Assembly: GCA_022402525.1 (NCBI GenBank)
Contig: JAKRSB010000115.1
Span: 62,001 to 126,000, forward strand
Length of the DNA stretch: 64,000 nt
Origin: Thermosynechococcaceae cyanobacterium MS004
GTDB lineage: Bacteria; Cyanobacteriota; Cyanobacteriia; Thermosynechococcales; Thermosynechococcaceae
Reading direction: 5' to 3'
The notes beneath the pieces are model-generated. The model did no database searches. It had not been told where the DNA came from and saw only the letters and a program-made list of their open reading frames with translations. Positions within the stretch are counted from its first letter, which is position 1. Each line of letters opens with the position of its first letter. This document shows, one piece after another, positions 55,243 to 63,535 of the stretch. A program made the position numbers and the translations under genes.

Positions 55243-57021
55243 ATGCTTCACGATACGTCTCTTGTGGCCTTGGCCTGTCGAGCCAGTAATCTTGCAGAGC
55301 GGCTGTTTTTGCTGAAACAGTTGGGCGAAGGGATGACTGTGCATCAGAGCGGCGCATCCTCTGCTGTTCCAGTTGCGCATTATTCGGCCCTCACCTCCTT
55401 AGACCTTGAGGATATTGAGCAGGATGTGGATAGGCTATTTCCGTCTGCTGAACAGAGCGCCCCGTTCCAGCGCATAAAGCGCCAAACCATCAGGCGATCG
55501 CTTCGGCTCTATCGCTGGTATGAGCGCAATCTTTCAAGCCTTTCAACGGCACAGCAGCAGATTTTTCTCAAAACCCACGCGCCTTGGTTTCAGACCTATC
55601 AGCAGGCGATCGCTTGCTATGGGGATGCTGCGTCCCACGCTCAATTCTCTAGGCCTCAAATGCTGGATGGGAAGCAAAGCAACGCGGGCTATGCACCCTT
55701 TATCGCGCTGATTGCAGCTGAGCTTACGCCTGTCCTGGAGCTGGTGCAGCCCCATCTTAAAATCGCCAGCATTCCCCGACAGATTCGGCTTGTGCAGCGT
55801 TTTTTTGAGCAGCGCATCATGATGATGGTTGCCCATGTGATGGAAGAAGATTCTGCTGGTTTTTGGTCTACCCAGACAGAGCCTCAGCCGGAGACAATGG
55901 CCGAGATTTACCACAGGTTTTATCTTCAGTTTCCGGTGCTGGCGCGGTGGTTGGCACAGGTTTGTGGGGATGTCATTCATCTGGTAAAGAAGGCGATCGC
56001 CAGACTTCAGCAGGATCAACAGGAGTTGAGCCATCAATTCTGGGATGGCGTTGTGATCGCGCAGTTTGGCCTTCGGCTCCGTCAAGAAGATGTGCAGGGG
56101 CAGTGGACAATCCTCATGGATTTTGGCCTAGTGGATGGCCGAGAGCAGCAGGTTGTGTACTATCCCCACGATCTAGAGGCTGAGTTAGGGCTTCAGACCC
56201 TCTTTTCAACCTACAATTCAACCTACAATTCAACCTACAGTTCAACCTACGGTGGAAACACCCCCTCTCCCTATCGCATTCTGCGCCGCTCCGACTATGG
56301 TTACATTGGCGCGAATACGGCCTGTTCCTCATTCATCCACACCAAGCTACAGCAGGTGGGTCAGTTGATAGCTGTTCAGCATCTGCTGGGCCATCGTGGA
56401 CTTTGGGGGCGCATCGGGCTAGGGGTGCATCGCTCGCGTGGCGGGGGATGGTTGACGAATTCTGGGCTGACGGATTCTGGGCTAGCGGATTCTGGATTGG
56501 CGGTTTCTGGGCAAGAAGGTGCGATTCAGGAAGGGTTTGAGTCCCTAAAGCAGTGGTTTTGTACCCAGCCCAGTCGCGCGGCTCAAGCATTTGAGAGCTA
56601 CTTTGCGATCGCAACTGCAAAGATCTGCCCGCGTTCTCCGGGTTCCTACCTGCTGCTGCTGATGACGGCACAACAGTCTGCCTATCTGAGTAATCCCCTG
56701 GCGGTTGACGCCATTTTTCGAGTTCTGGTCGATCAGCCTTGCCCTTGGGATAGCTTAGGTGAAATTGCCCAGCTTGAAATTAGGGCTTTGTGGCAGTTTA
56801 AGATGCTCAATCTCACCCTTCCTATGGGCTACCGATACATGCTGTATGACTCAGAACATGCGCTATTCAGCAAGCTCCCGTTAAGCCCGCTAGAGTTTTT
56901 GACCCGACGCATTTCCCAATATGCTGCTCGACATTACTCCAAAACGAATTCTGCCCAAAGCTCGTCTGAGAAGACTCCTCCTAAAGATTCCTCCTCCTTT
57001 GAGCTAGCAATGAATTCCTAG
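55243..57021 (+). CDS. LanM-like dehydratase-domain protein (DUF4135-like), catalytically degenerate
   Basis: About 592 residues. By eye the whole chain follows the N-terminal dehydratase domain of type II lanthipeptide synthetases: RLVQRFFEQRIMMMVAHVM, FPVLARWLAQVCGDVIHLVKKAIARLQQD, VVYYPHDLEAELGLQTLF (about 303-320), RILRRSDYGYIGANTACSSF...GQLIAVQHLLG (about 343-380) and FAIATAKICPRSPGSYLLLLM. The kinase-like catalytic residues are missing: YKP is YYP, and DLHxEN after LLG is replaced by HRGLWGR. The LanC cyclase domain is absent. STYN x4 and LTDSG x4 repeats are inserted. No precursor peptide gene is adjacent. ATG 55243 is preferred; GTG 55195 is possible. Confidence 0.55.
   Translation: MLHDTSLVALACRASNLAERLFLLKQLGEGMTVHQSGASSAVPVAHYSALTSLDLEDIEQDVDRLFPSAEQSAPFQRIKRQTIRRSLRLYRWYERNLSSLSTAQQQIFLKTHAPWFQTYQQAIACYGDAASHAQFSRPQMLDGKQSNAGYAPFIALIAAELTPVLELVQPHLKIASIPRQIRLVQRFFEQRIMMMVAHVMEEDSAGFWSTQTEPQPETMAEIYHRFYLQFPVLARWLAQVCGDVIHLVKKAIARLQQDQQELSHQFWDGVVIAQFGLRLRQEDVQGQWTILMDFGLVDGREQQVVYYPHDLEAELGLQTLFSTYNSTYNSTYSSTYGGNTPSPYRILRRSDYGYIGANTACSSFIHTKLQQVGQLIAVQHLLGHRGLWGRIGLGVHRSRGGGWLTNSGLTDSGLADSGLAVSGQEGAIQEGFESLKQWFCTQPSRAAQAFESYFAIATAKICPRSPGSYLLLLMTAQQSAYLSNPLAVDAIFRVLVDQPCPWDSLGEIAQLEIRALWQFKMLNLTLPMGYRYMLYDSEHALFSKLPLSPLEFLTRRISQYAARHYSKTNSAQSSSEKTPPKDSSSFELAMNS
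56209..56250 (+). repeat. 12-bp coding repeat (STYN x4)
   Basis: Four copies of TCAACCTACAAT or variants code for STYN/STYS/STYG inside the LanM-like gene. A 15-bp repeat encoding SGLTD-like units follows at 56458-56516. Confidence 0.85.
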
Positions 57022-57087
57022 GCAAGGAGGGTGGCGGCCAAGGCGAGGAGGGATTGTTGGTGGGCAACAGCGGTCACTGTGGTAGCT

Positions 57088-57190
57088 AATCAGTCGCCCA
57101 ACCAGTCACCAATCAGTCGCCCAATTACAAGTCTCTTGCCTCAGCAAGATGCCCATCAAGATGCCCATCAAGACGCCAATCAAGACGACA
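57088..57190 (+). repeat. Two tandem repeats before hom
   Basis: CAGTCGCCCAACCAGTCACCAAT-like units (57088-57128) are followed by four 12-bp copies of CAAGATGCCCAT (57147-57190). They fill much of the 215-bp spacer before homoserine dehydrogenase. Confidence 0.8.
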
Positions 57191-57236
57191 AAAGATCACA
57201 GCCAAAATGTCACAATAGACGAGATGCATCGATTAG

Positions 57237-58580
57237 GTGAAGGCTGTGGGTTGTTTCAATGTTGGGCTACTGGGACTAGGGACAGTCGGAACGGGGGTAG
57301 GGCAAATTTTCCAGGACAAGGAGGGGCGGCATCCTTTGCTGAATACGATCGCTCTCCATCGCGTGGGCGTGCGATCGCTCGACAAATCCCGTGCCGTTTC
57401 CATCGCGCCAGACCAGCTCACCACTGATCTTCAGTCCATCGTCACCGATCCTGATGTGGACATTGTGGTCGAAGTGCTGGGGGGGCTAGAGCCAGCCCGC
57501 ACCCTGATCCTAGAGGCGATCGCCCACGGCAAGCATATTGTGACGGCAAATAAGGCCGTCATTTCTCGCTATGGGGAAGAAATTTTCACCGCTGCGGGGC
57601 AAGCGGGAGTGTACGTCATGATTGAGGCAGCAGTTGCGGGGGGGATTCCGGTCATTCAGTCCCTGAAGCAGTCCCTGGGAGCCAACCGTATTTCTTCTGT
57701 GATCGGCATTTTGAATGGCACCACTAACTATATCTTGACCCAGATGCAGCAGTCCGGCCGCAGCTTTGACGCAATTTTGGCAGAGGCTCAGCGCCTTGGT
57801 TATGCGGAGGCCGACCCCACTGCCGATGTGGATGGCTTGGATGCAGGCGATAAGATTGCTATTCTGGCATCCCTTGCCTTTGGGGAGCGCATTAAGCTAG
57901 AGGATGTGCACCGCGAGGGAATTCGTACCGTCAGTGCTTCTGATATTGCCTATGCGGACAAGCTAGGGTTTGTCATTAAGCTCCTGGCGATCGCCAAGCG
58001 CCCCAGCGATCGCCCATCAGACTCTGCTACCGCACCCGATACCCTTCAGATTCGTGTTCACCCTGCGCTGGTGCCCAAAACCCACCCGCTCGCCAGCGTC
58101 AACGATGTTTACAACGCGGTATTGCTCGAAGGAGAACCCTTAGGGCAGGTGATGCTGTTTGGCCCTGGGGCTGGGGCTGGGCCAACGGCCAGCGCTGTCG
58201 TGTCCGATATTATCAATGTTGCTGCATTGCTCCAGACAGGGCAAGCTGGCTCGGAGACTAGCGTAACTTCTATGCACCCTCTACTGGCCTGTTCTCACCA
58301 TTCCTACAGCGCAGTTGAGCCCATCACCGAACTTAACACCCGATTCTATACGCGGTTTTTAACGAAAGATCACCCTGGCGTCATTGGCAAGCTTGGCACC
58401 TGTTTTGGGAATCATGGCGTTAGTCTAGAGTCCTTGGTACAGACAGGATTCCAAGGAGATTCTGCCGAAATTGTGGTTGTTACCCATGCGGTGCGTGAGG
58501 GCGACTTCCGCGCTGCCCTAGACGAGATTCAGTCCCTAGAGTCTATTGACAGTGTTTCTAGCCTCCTGCGGGTGCTGTAA
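57237..58580 (+). CDS. hom: Homoserine dehydrogenase
   Basis: A 447-residue enzyme that reduces aspartate semialdehyde to homoserine for threonine, methionine and isoleucine. The NAD(P) motif GLLGLGTVGTGVGQ (about 10-23), VVEVLGGLEPA, HIVTANKAVISRYG, the catalytic GILNGTTNYILTQM and YAEADPTADVDGLDAGDKIAILASLAFG are all diagnostic. A C-terminal ACT domain (about 370-447, TRFLTKDHPGVIGKLGTCFGNHGVSLESLVQ) points to feedback inhibition by threonine. The GTG start 57237 is used; GTG 57246 is also possible. Confidence 0.96.
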   Translation: MKAVGCFNVGLLGLGTVGTGVGQIFQDKEGRHPLLNTIALHRVGVRSLDKSRAVSIAPDQLTTDLQSIVTDPDVDIVVEVLGGLEPARTLILEAIAHGKHIVTANKAVISRYGEEIFTAAGQAGVYVMIEAAVAGGIPVIQSLKQSLGANRISSVIGILNGTTNYILTQMQQSGRSFDAILAEAQRLGYAEADPTADVDGLDAGDKIAILASLAFGERIKLEDVHREGIRTVSASDIAYADKLGFVIKLLAIAKRPSDRPSDSATAPDTLQIRVHPALVPKTHPLASVNDVYNAVLLEGEPLGQVMLFGPGAGAGPTASAVVSDIINVAALLQTGQAGSETSVTSMHPLLACSHHSYSAVEPITELNTRFYTRFLTKDHPGVIGKLGTCFGNHGVSLESLVQTGFQGDSAEIVVVTHAVREGDFRAALDEIQSLESIDSVSSLLRVL

Positions 58581-58617
58581 GGTCTTTACAGGCTCTCTAA
58601 ATTGTGAGCCCTGATTC

Positions 58618-58708
58618 TTATTCTTGTATCAATCTCTTGTATCAATCTCTTGTATTGATTCCTGCCCCGATTCTCGGACTTACTCTCGGACTGATTCTTG
58701 CACTGATG
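58618..58708 (+). repeat. 13-bp repeats after hom
   Basis: TCTTGTATCAATC occurs three times in a row (about 58622-58660), then TCTCGGACTGATT-type units follow. Confidence 0.7.
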
Positions 58709-58789
58709 GATTGCCAGCGCTGGTGATGGGTCAGTGCTTGTTGCCAATATTCAATTCTTGCCAGCATTTATATTGAATTGCCGAAAAGC

Positions 58790-59938
58790 ATGACACTTAA
58801 AAACCGTATTTTCCTGGGGTTGCTGCTGTTTATTCCAATTTCCCTGGGCGCTGAATTTGCCCATTGGGGGCCATTAGTTGTTTTTATCACCGCCGCGATC
58901 GCCATTTTGCCCCTGGCCTCTTGGATGGGCTTAGCCACAGAAGAAATTGCCGTTGTTGTGGGGCCAACCCTGGGTGGACTGCTGAACGCCACCTTTGGCA
59001 ATGCAACGGAGCTGATTATTGCGCTTATTGCCCTAAAAGCTGGCCTCATTGAAGTGGTGAAGGCCAGCATTACCGGCTCTATTATTGGCAACCTTTTGCT
59101 GGTCATGGGGCTATCCATGTTTTTGGGAGGGCTACGCTACAAAGCACAAACCTTTCAGCCCGTCATTGCCCGCGTCAACGCCTCGCTGATGAATCTAGCC
59201 GTCATTGCCATTTTGCTGCCCACGGCGGTTCATTTCACCTCTCCTGAAATTGAGATGGTCAAGATTCAGCGGCTCTCTGCGGCAGTCGCGATCGTGCTGA
59301 TTGTGGTGTACGGCTTCACCCTCCTGTTTTCCATGAAAACCCATAGCTACCTCTACGACGTAGGGGTGGCAGAGAGTGAGCCGACGAAGGAGCAGTTGGT
59401 CGCGGGACAAGAGACTGGTGTTCATGGGATAGACGGAGAAGCGGTAGACGGAGAATCGGTTACTGAAAGCCATCGCCCCAACCTCAAGCTGTGGGCTGGT
59501 GTTTTACTGGCAGCAACGATCGCCGTTGCGGTGGAGTCGGAGCTATTGGTCGGGAGCCTAGAGGTGGCCACCGAAAAGCTGGGGTTAACCCCCCTCTTTA
59601 CCGGGGTTATTTTGCTGCCGATTATTGGCAACGCGGCCGAGCACGCCACGGCTGTGACCGTTGCCATGAAAAACAAGATGGATTTATCCGTTTCGGTTGC
59701 GGTGGGCTCCAGCCTCCAAATTGCCCTGTTCGTCGCGCCAGCCTTGGTGTTAGCGGGCTGGTTTTTTGGGCAGCCCATGGACTTAGACTTCAACCCCTTC
59801 GAGCTGGTGGCCGTGGCGGTTTCCGTCCTCATCGCCAACTCCATTAGCTCCGACGGAGAATCTAACTGGCTTGAGGGACTACTTTTGCTGGCCGCCTATC
59901 TGGTTTTAGGCTTTGCTTTTTACTTTCACCCCGCATAG
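58790..59938 (+). CDS. Ca2+/H+ antiporter, CaCA superfamily (Cax)
   Basis: A 382-residue membrane exchanger with about eleven helices. The two alpha repeats are visible: GGLLNATFGNATELIIALIALKAGLIEVVKASITGSIIGNLLLV in the first half and ILLPIIGNAAEHATAVTVAMKNKMDLSVSVAVGSSLQIALFVAP in the second. The acidic residues in GNATE and GNAAEH bind the cation. An acidic linker with a short repeat (IDGEAVDGES) joins the halves. Cyanobacterial Cax exports Ca2+ in alkaline conditions. ATG 58790 is preferred over TTG 58778. Confidence 0.93.
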   Translation: MTLKNRIFLGLLLFIPISLGAEFAHWGPLVVFITAAIAILPLASWMGLATEEIAVVVGPTLGGLLNATFGNATELIIALIALKAGLIEVVKASITGSIIGNLLLVMGLSMFLGGLRYKAQTFQPVIARVNASLMNLAVIAILLPTAVHFTSPEIEMVKIQRLSAAVAIVLIVVYGFTLLFSMKTHSYLYDVGVAESEPTKEQLVAGQETGVHGIDGEAVDGESVTESHRPNLKLWAGVLLAATIAVAVESELLVGSLEVATEKLGLTPLFTGVILLPIIGNAAEHATAVTVAMKNKMDLSVSVAVGSSLQIALFVAPALVLAGWFFGQPMDLDFNPFELVAVAVSVLIANSISSDGESNWLEGLLLLAAYLVLGFAFYFHPA

Positions 59939-60114
59939 GTTTCTGGTCTCCCATCGCTTCTGGATCTGCCCCAAATCACCATTATTATTTCCATAAATAA
60001 AATATTTTTCTCCCGTCACATTCTGACTTTGGAGTGGGAACTCTAAGCATAAGCTCAGTGTTTTTACCCATAAAACCTTGGGCTTTAGGCATCTTGCGGA
60101 CGGGAGCATGGTGT

Positions 60115-60151
60115 ACTTAACGTTTAGTCTGAGGTGGCCTAAACGTTAAGT
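60115..60151. promoter_or_regulatory. 13-bp inverted repeat (possible operator)
   Basis: ACTTAACGTTTAG and CTAAACGTTAAGT match perfectly across an 11-bp spacer, 45 bp before the FHA-protein start. No T-run follows on either strand, so it is more likely a protein-binding dyad or an mRNA hairpin than a terminator. Each arm also contains the palindrome AACGTT. Confidence 0.6.
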
Positions 60152-60196
60152 CCCAGGCAGGTTAAATCAGCATCTAGGATATCGGGGGATTTGGTG

Positions 60197-60946
60197 ATGG
60201 ACGCTTCTTCAGTTCAGGAACGGCATGTCTTGGTCGTAAACGATGGGAAACGACGGGCGATCGCGCTAGATGCGGCAGCCTACTCCATTGGGCGAGATCC
60301 ATCCAACGCCATTGTGCTCAATGCTGAAACCATGTCTCGGCAGCACGCCATGCTGCTGCGGCTGCCCGTTCCTGGTACGGGTCAATACCGCTATCGGCTC
60401 ATTGATGGCAATGCTCAGGGGAAGCTCAGCGCCAATGGCGTCTCGGTGAATGGTCAACCCTGCCGTACCCACGACCTAGCCCACGGTGATACCGTTCGGT
60501 TTGGGCAGACGGTAGAGGCTTCTTACCTCACGGTGCTGATGGCAGAGGTGGAGTTTACCAACTATCTTGAGTCGATTAGCTATCAAAGCATTAAGTCTGG
60601 CACGATCAACGCCAAAGAAACCCTGGTTGCCAGTGGTCTTGCCTTAGATGAAGTTGGAGAAGACAGAACTAAAATGTGGACTTCTGCACCATCCAAGGAT
60701 GAGGTTCGCCAGCGTCCCGCCGTGTCGCCCTGGGCTGAAACCATGCATGAAGGTGAGCCAAATCTTCAAAAAGCAGCGCCCAAAAGCCACCCCTATCGAC
60801 TCTGGATGATTGCAGTGCCCGGCGTCATCATTGCGATCGCCGGAATTGTTGGCATTGGACTCATGGCCTCACGGGGCCAATTCTCCAAGTCTTCGGCTTC
60901 TCCCGTTCAGCCCAATGCAGTCCCAGCGGGAACCATCCAAAAGTAA
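60197..60946 (+). CDS. FHA-domain membrane protein
   Basis: A 249-residue protein. The N-terminal FHA domain (about 10-115) has YSIGRDPSNAIVLNAETMSRQHAMLLR and NGVSVNGQPC with the Arg, Ser and Asn residues that bind phosphothreonine peptides. A linker of about 85 residues is followed by one transmembrane helix (about 206-228, MIAVPGVIIAIAGIVGIGLMA) and a short Ser/Pro tail. It probably recruits Thr-phosphorylated partners to the membrane, and so may depend on a Ser/Thr kinase. ATG 60197 is chosen. A perfect dyad lies just upstream. Confidence 0.88.
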   Translation: MDASSVQERHVLVVNDGKRRAIALDAAAYSIGRDPSNAIVLNAETMSRQHAMLLRLPVPGTGQYRYRLIDGNAQGKLSANGVSVNGQPCRTHDLAHGDTVRFGQTVEASYLTVLMAEVEFTNYLESISYQSIKSGTINAKETLVASGLALDEVGEDRTKMWTSAPSKDEVRQRPAVSPWAETMHEGEPNLQKAAPKSHPYRLWMIAVPGVIIAIAGIVGIGLMASRGQFSKSSASPVQPNAVPAGTIQK

Positions 60947-61055
60947 AGCAAGCTTTAGCCCAAAGCTGACCCTCATCTCTCAGTGGGCTGAGTGGCTCGA
61001 TTAGGCTTTTCTGTCAGCCTGAGGTTGAATCGTGATCTGAGTTCTGGTGCTATCT

Positions 61056-62048
61056 TTAAAGCCCGTAATACTGTCGATACCAGGCTACAAATCGGGCAAG
61101 TCCTTCCTCTAGGGAAGTTTGGGGTCTAAAACCAAAATCTCGCTCCAGATCATCAATATCGGCATAGGTGGAGACGACCTCACCGGGCTGCATCGGCAGA
61201 AAATTTTTCTCGACCGTTTTCCCCAGCGCCTGCTCAAGAATTTCGATAAACCGCAGCAGCTTAACCGGGGTATGGTTTCCGATGTTATAGAGCTTGTAGG
61301 GGGGCAAGGGGCTGGTATCTTCCGCCAAATGCGGCTGACTGGGCGCGCAATGCAGAATGCGCACTAACCCTTCGACAATATCGTCGATGTAGGTAAAGTC
61401 CCGCTCCATTTTGCCAAAGTTATAGACATCTAGTGCTTTGCCTGCCAAAATCGCCTGCACAAATTTGAAATAGGCCATATCCGGTCGTCCCCAAGGGCCA
61501 TACACCGTAAAAAATCGGAGTCCGGTGGTGGGGATATTGTACAAATGACTATAGGTGTAGGCCATCAGCTCGTTGGCTTTTTTAGTTGCCGCGTAGAGAG
61601 AAATTGGGCGGTCTACACTGTCTGTTGTCGCAAAGGGAACTTTGGTATTTGCCCCGTAGACAGAGCTAGAAGAGGCATAGACCAGATGCTCAACGGGATA
61701 ATGACGGCAGGCTTCCAGCAGATTGGTAAAGCCCACAATATTGCTGTCGATATAGCTGAAGGGATTTTCAAGGGAGTGGCGCACTCCGGCCTGAGCGGCT
61801 AGGTTAATCACTCGCTCAAAGGCATGGGCGTCAAAAAGCGCATTGAGCTGCGGCCGATCCGTTAAGTCAAGCGGTACAAAATAAAAATTTGCGTGATCCT
61901 TGAGCTGGTTCAGGCGGTCTTGTTTTAGGGTGACGTCGTAGTAAGCGTTGAGGTTATCAATGCCCACAATGGTTTCACCTTCAGCGAGGAGTCGTTGGGC
62001 GAGATGATAGCCAATAAAGCCCGCTGCGCCTGTAATTAAAATTTTCAT
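61056..62048 (-). CDS. NAD-dependent UDP-glucuronate 4-epimerase-type protein
   Basis: A 330-residue extended SDR enzyme. The NAD motif GAAGFIGYHLAQRL (residues 7-20), the catalytic set SSSVYG and YAATKKANE (Ser, Tyr, Lys), and RFFTVYGPWGRPDMAYFKF are intact. The sequence NAYYDVTLKQDRL and the AGVRHSLENPFSYIDSNI block are typical of UDP-glucuronate 4-epimerases, which make UDP-galacturonate for envelope polysaccharide. ATG 62048 is the family start. Divergent from the ABC transporter. Confidence 0.93.
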   Translation of the reverse strand: MKILITGAAGFIGYHLAQRLLAEGETIVGIDNLNAYYDVTLKQDRLNQLKDHANFYFVPLDLTDRPQLNALFDAHAFERVINLAAQAGVRHSLENPFSYIDSNIVGFTNLLEACRHYPVEHLVYASSSSVYGANTKVPFATTDSVDRPISLYAATKKANELMAYTYSHLYNIPTTGLRFFTVYGPWGRPDMAYFKFVQAILAGKALDVYNFGKMERDFTYIDDIVEGLVRILHCAPSQPHLAEDTSPLPPYKLYNIGNHTPVKLLRFIEILEQALGKTVEKNFLPMQPGEVVSTYADIDDLERDFGFRPQTSLEEGLARFVAWYRQYYGL

Positions 62049-62338
62049 CTCGTTAGAGTCTTCATTGTTTCAACCTTGCGGTGCTGTAGCTTCGGCGCGG
62101 TCAGAATCCAAAAGTTCCGTAAATACACCGTAGAAGTTTTACGTCAATGATGCATAACCCAATGGGACAAGCTATAACGGATGGATAAATATCCTACCGT
62201 CACAAATAAACTTGGAAACATCCCAGGTTAATTGGGTCTTTGCTGGACGGATAGGCAAAAGGTGTCCGTTGCTACCGCACGCCGGAAGCAGCGCGTATTT
62301 ATGATAAGACGGTCTGGTTGCTTGGTTGAGGATGTGAA
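62049..62338. other. Divergent region epimerase / ABC transporter
   Basis: A 290-bp spacer. The part 62238-62270 forms CGGA/TCCG pairing around GGACGGATAGGC...GTGTCCGTT, which hints at a structured 5' leader for the transporter gene. I could not match it to a known riboswitch. Confidence 0.4.
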
Positions 62339-63385
62339 ATGAAATTGCGATCGCTATTAACAAACTGTCTTTTATTTGTGGTGGGCTTTGGGCTTATTGT
62401 GAGCTGCTCGAACCCAGCCAGCCAGATGTCCAGTAGCCCCACCGGATCTGCTGTCCCAGCTGGGACAACCGTTGTGCGCCTTGGGTTTAGCGCATGGCCG
62501 GGGTGGTTTCCCTGGCAGGTTGCCGCAGATCAAAAAATTTTTGAAGCCAATAATGTTTCCGTTGATCTGAAATGGTTTGATGGCTACCTAGAATCTATTA
62601 GCGCCCTCACGGCGGGCCAGATTGACGCCAATTCCCAAACCCTCAACGACACCATCAGCTCCGTATCAGGTGGTGCAGACCAAGTCGTTGTCCTCGTCAA
62701 CGACAACTCCACAGGCAATGACAAAATTATTGTGCGGGATGGAATTAACTCAGTGGCCGACCTCAAAGGCAAAAAGGTTGCTGCAGAAGAGGGCACCGTC
62801 GATCACTTTTTACTCCTGTTAGGGCTAGAAAAAGCAGGTTTAAAGCCTGAAGATATTCAGTTTGTGCCTCTAGAAACAGGAAAAGCCGCTGCTGCCTTTG
62901 TGGGAGGACAGGTGGATGCCGTTGGCGTGTTTGCCCCCTTTACCACCCAAGCACTGAAGCGAGAAGGCAGCAAAGAACTGTTTAGCTCGAAAGAATTTCC
63001 GGGGGCCATTCCTGACCACCTTGTGTTTTCCCGGAAGTTTGTAGACGAAAATCCCGAACAGGTACAGGCGATGGTGGATTCCTGGTTTGCCACCTTGGAC
63101 TACATTAAGGCCAATGCCGCAGCGGCTGAGGAAATTCTAGCAAAGCGTGCTGGAGTTAGCGTTGCGGAATATAAAGAATATGCAGCAGGCACTAAAATTT
63201 TCACAATTGAAGAAAATCTAGAAGCCTTTAAGCCAGGTAAGACGATGGCCTCTCTCCCCTACGCTGCCGAGGAAATGTCCCAGTTTCTGATCGATGTGGG
63301 GCTTGCCAAAAACAAACCCGACCTCAGCAAACTTTTTGACGATCGCTTCGTGAAGGCCTATGCGGCAAAAGCCAAGAAAACCTAA
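62339..63385 (+). CDS. ABC transporter substrate-binding lipoprotein (NitT/TauT type)
   Basis: A 348-residue periplasmic binding protein. A lipoprotein signal (MKLRSLLTNCLLFVVGFGLIVSCSN, modified cysteine at residue 23) is followed by an NMT1/SsuA-like fold: LGFSAWPGWFPWQVAADQKIFEANNVSVDLKWFDGYLESISALTAGQIDA, then DLKGKKVAAEEGTVDHFLL and VGGQVDAVGVFAPF. The family binds nitrate, taurine, sulfonates, pyrimidine precursors or guanidine-like compounds; the ligand here cannot be read from sequence. ATG 62339 has GAGG 8 bp upstream. The permease gene follows 150 bp later. Confidence 0.9.
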   Translation: MKLRSLLTNCLLFVVGFGLIVSCSNPASQMSSSPTGSAVPAGTTVVRLGFSAWPGWFPWQVAADQKIFEANNVSVDLKWFDGYLESISALTAGQIDANSQTLNDTISSVSGGADQVVVLVNDNSTGNDKIIVRDGINSVADLKGKKVAAEEGTVDHFLLLLGLEKAGLKPEDIQFVPLETGKAAAAFVGGQVDAVGVFAPFTTQALKREGSKELFSSKEFPGAIPDHLVFSRKFVDENPEQVQAMVDSWFATLDYIKANAAAAEEILAKRAGVSVAEYKEYAAGTKIFTIEENLEAFKPGKTMASLPYAAEEMSQFLIDVGLAKNKPDLSKLFDDRFVKAYAAKAKKT

Positions 63386-63412
63386 ACAGGGAGCCGTCTA
63401 AACGCTCTGGCC

Positions 63413-63466
63413 TTTTGTTCTGAATCTTTTGCTCTGAATCTTTTGCTCTGAATCTTTTGCTCTAAA
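63413..63466 (+). repeat. 16-bp tandem repeat between transporter genes
   Basis: Three copies of CTGAATCTTTTGCT plus two bases follow each other, in the spacer between binding protein and permease. Confidence 0.88.
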
Positions 63467-63535
63467 TATCGTAACTTTGCCAGATATTAAGCTTGGTAGA
63501 GATCAACCCTCTTCTAACCCATCGGGTACACCACC

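Noticed and set aside
57022-57236. Precursor peptide gene for the LanM-like protein
   Set aside because: No short ORF with a leader-like or Cys/Ser/Thr-rich core is seen; the space is tandem repeats.
62238-62310. Guanidine-I (ykkC) riboswitch before the transporter
   Set aside because: The conserved blocks CTAGGGTTCCG and ACACGG...GGGA are not found; only weak similarity around GCTGGACGGATAGG.
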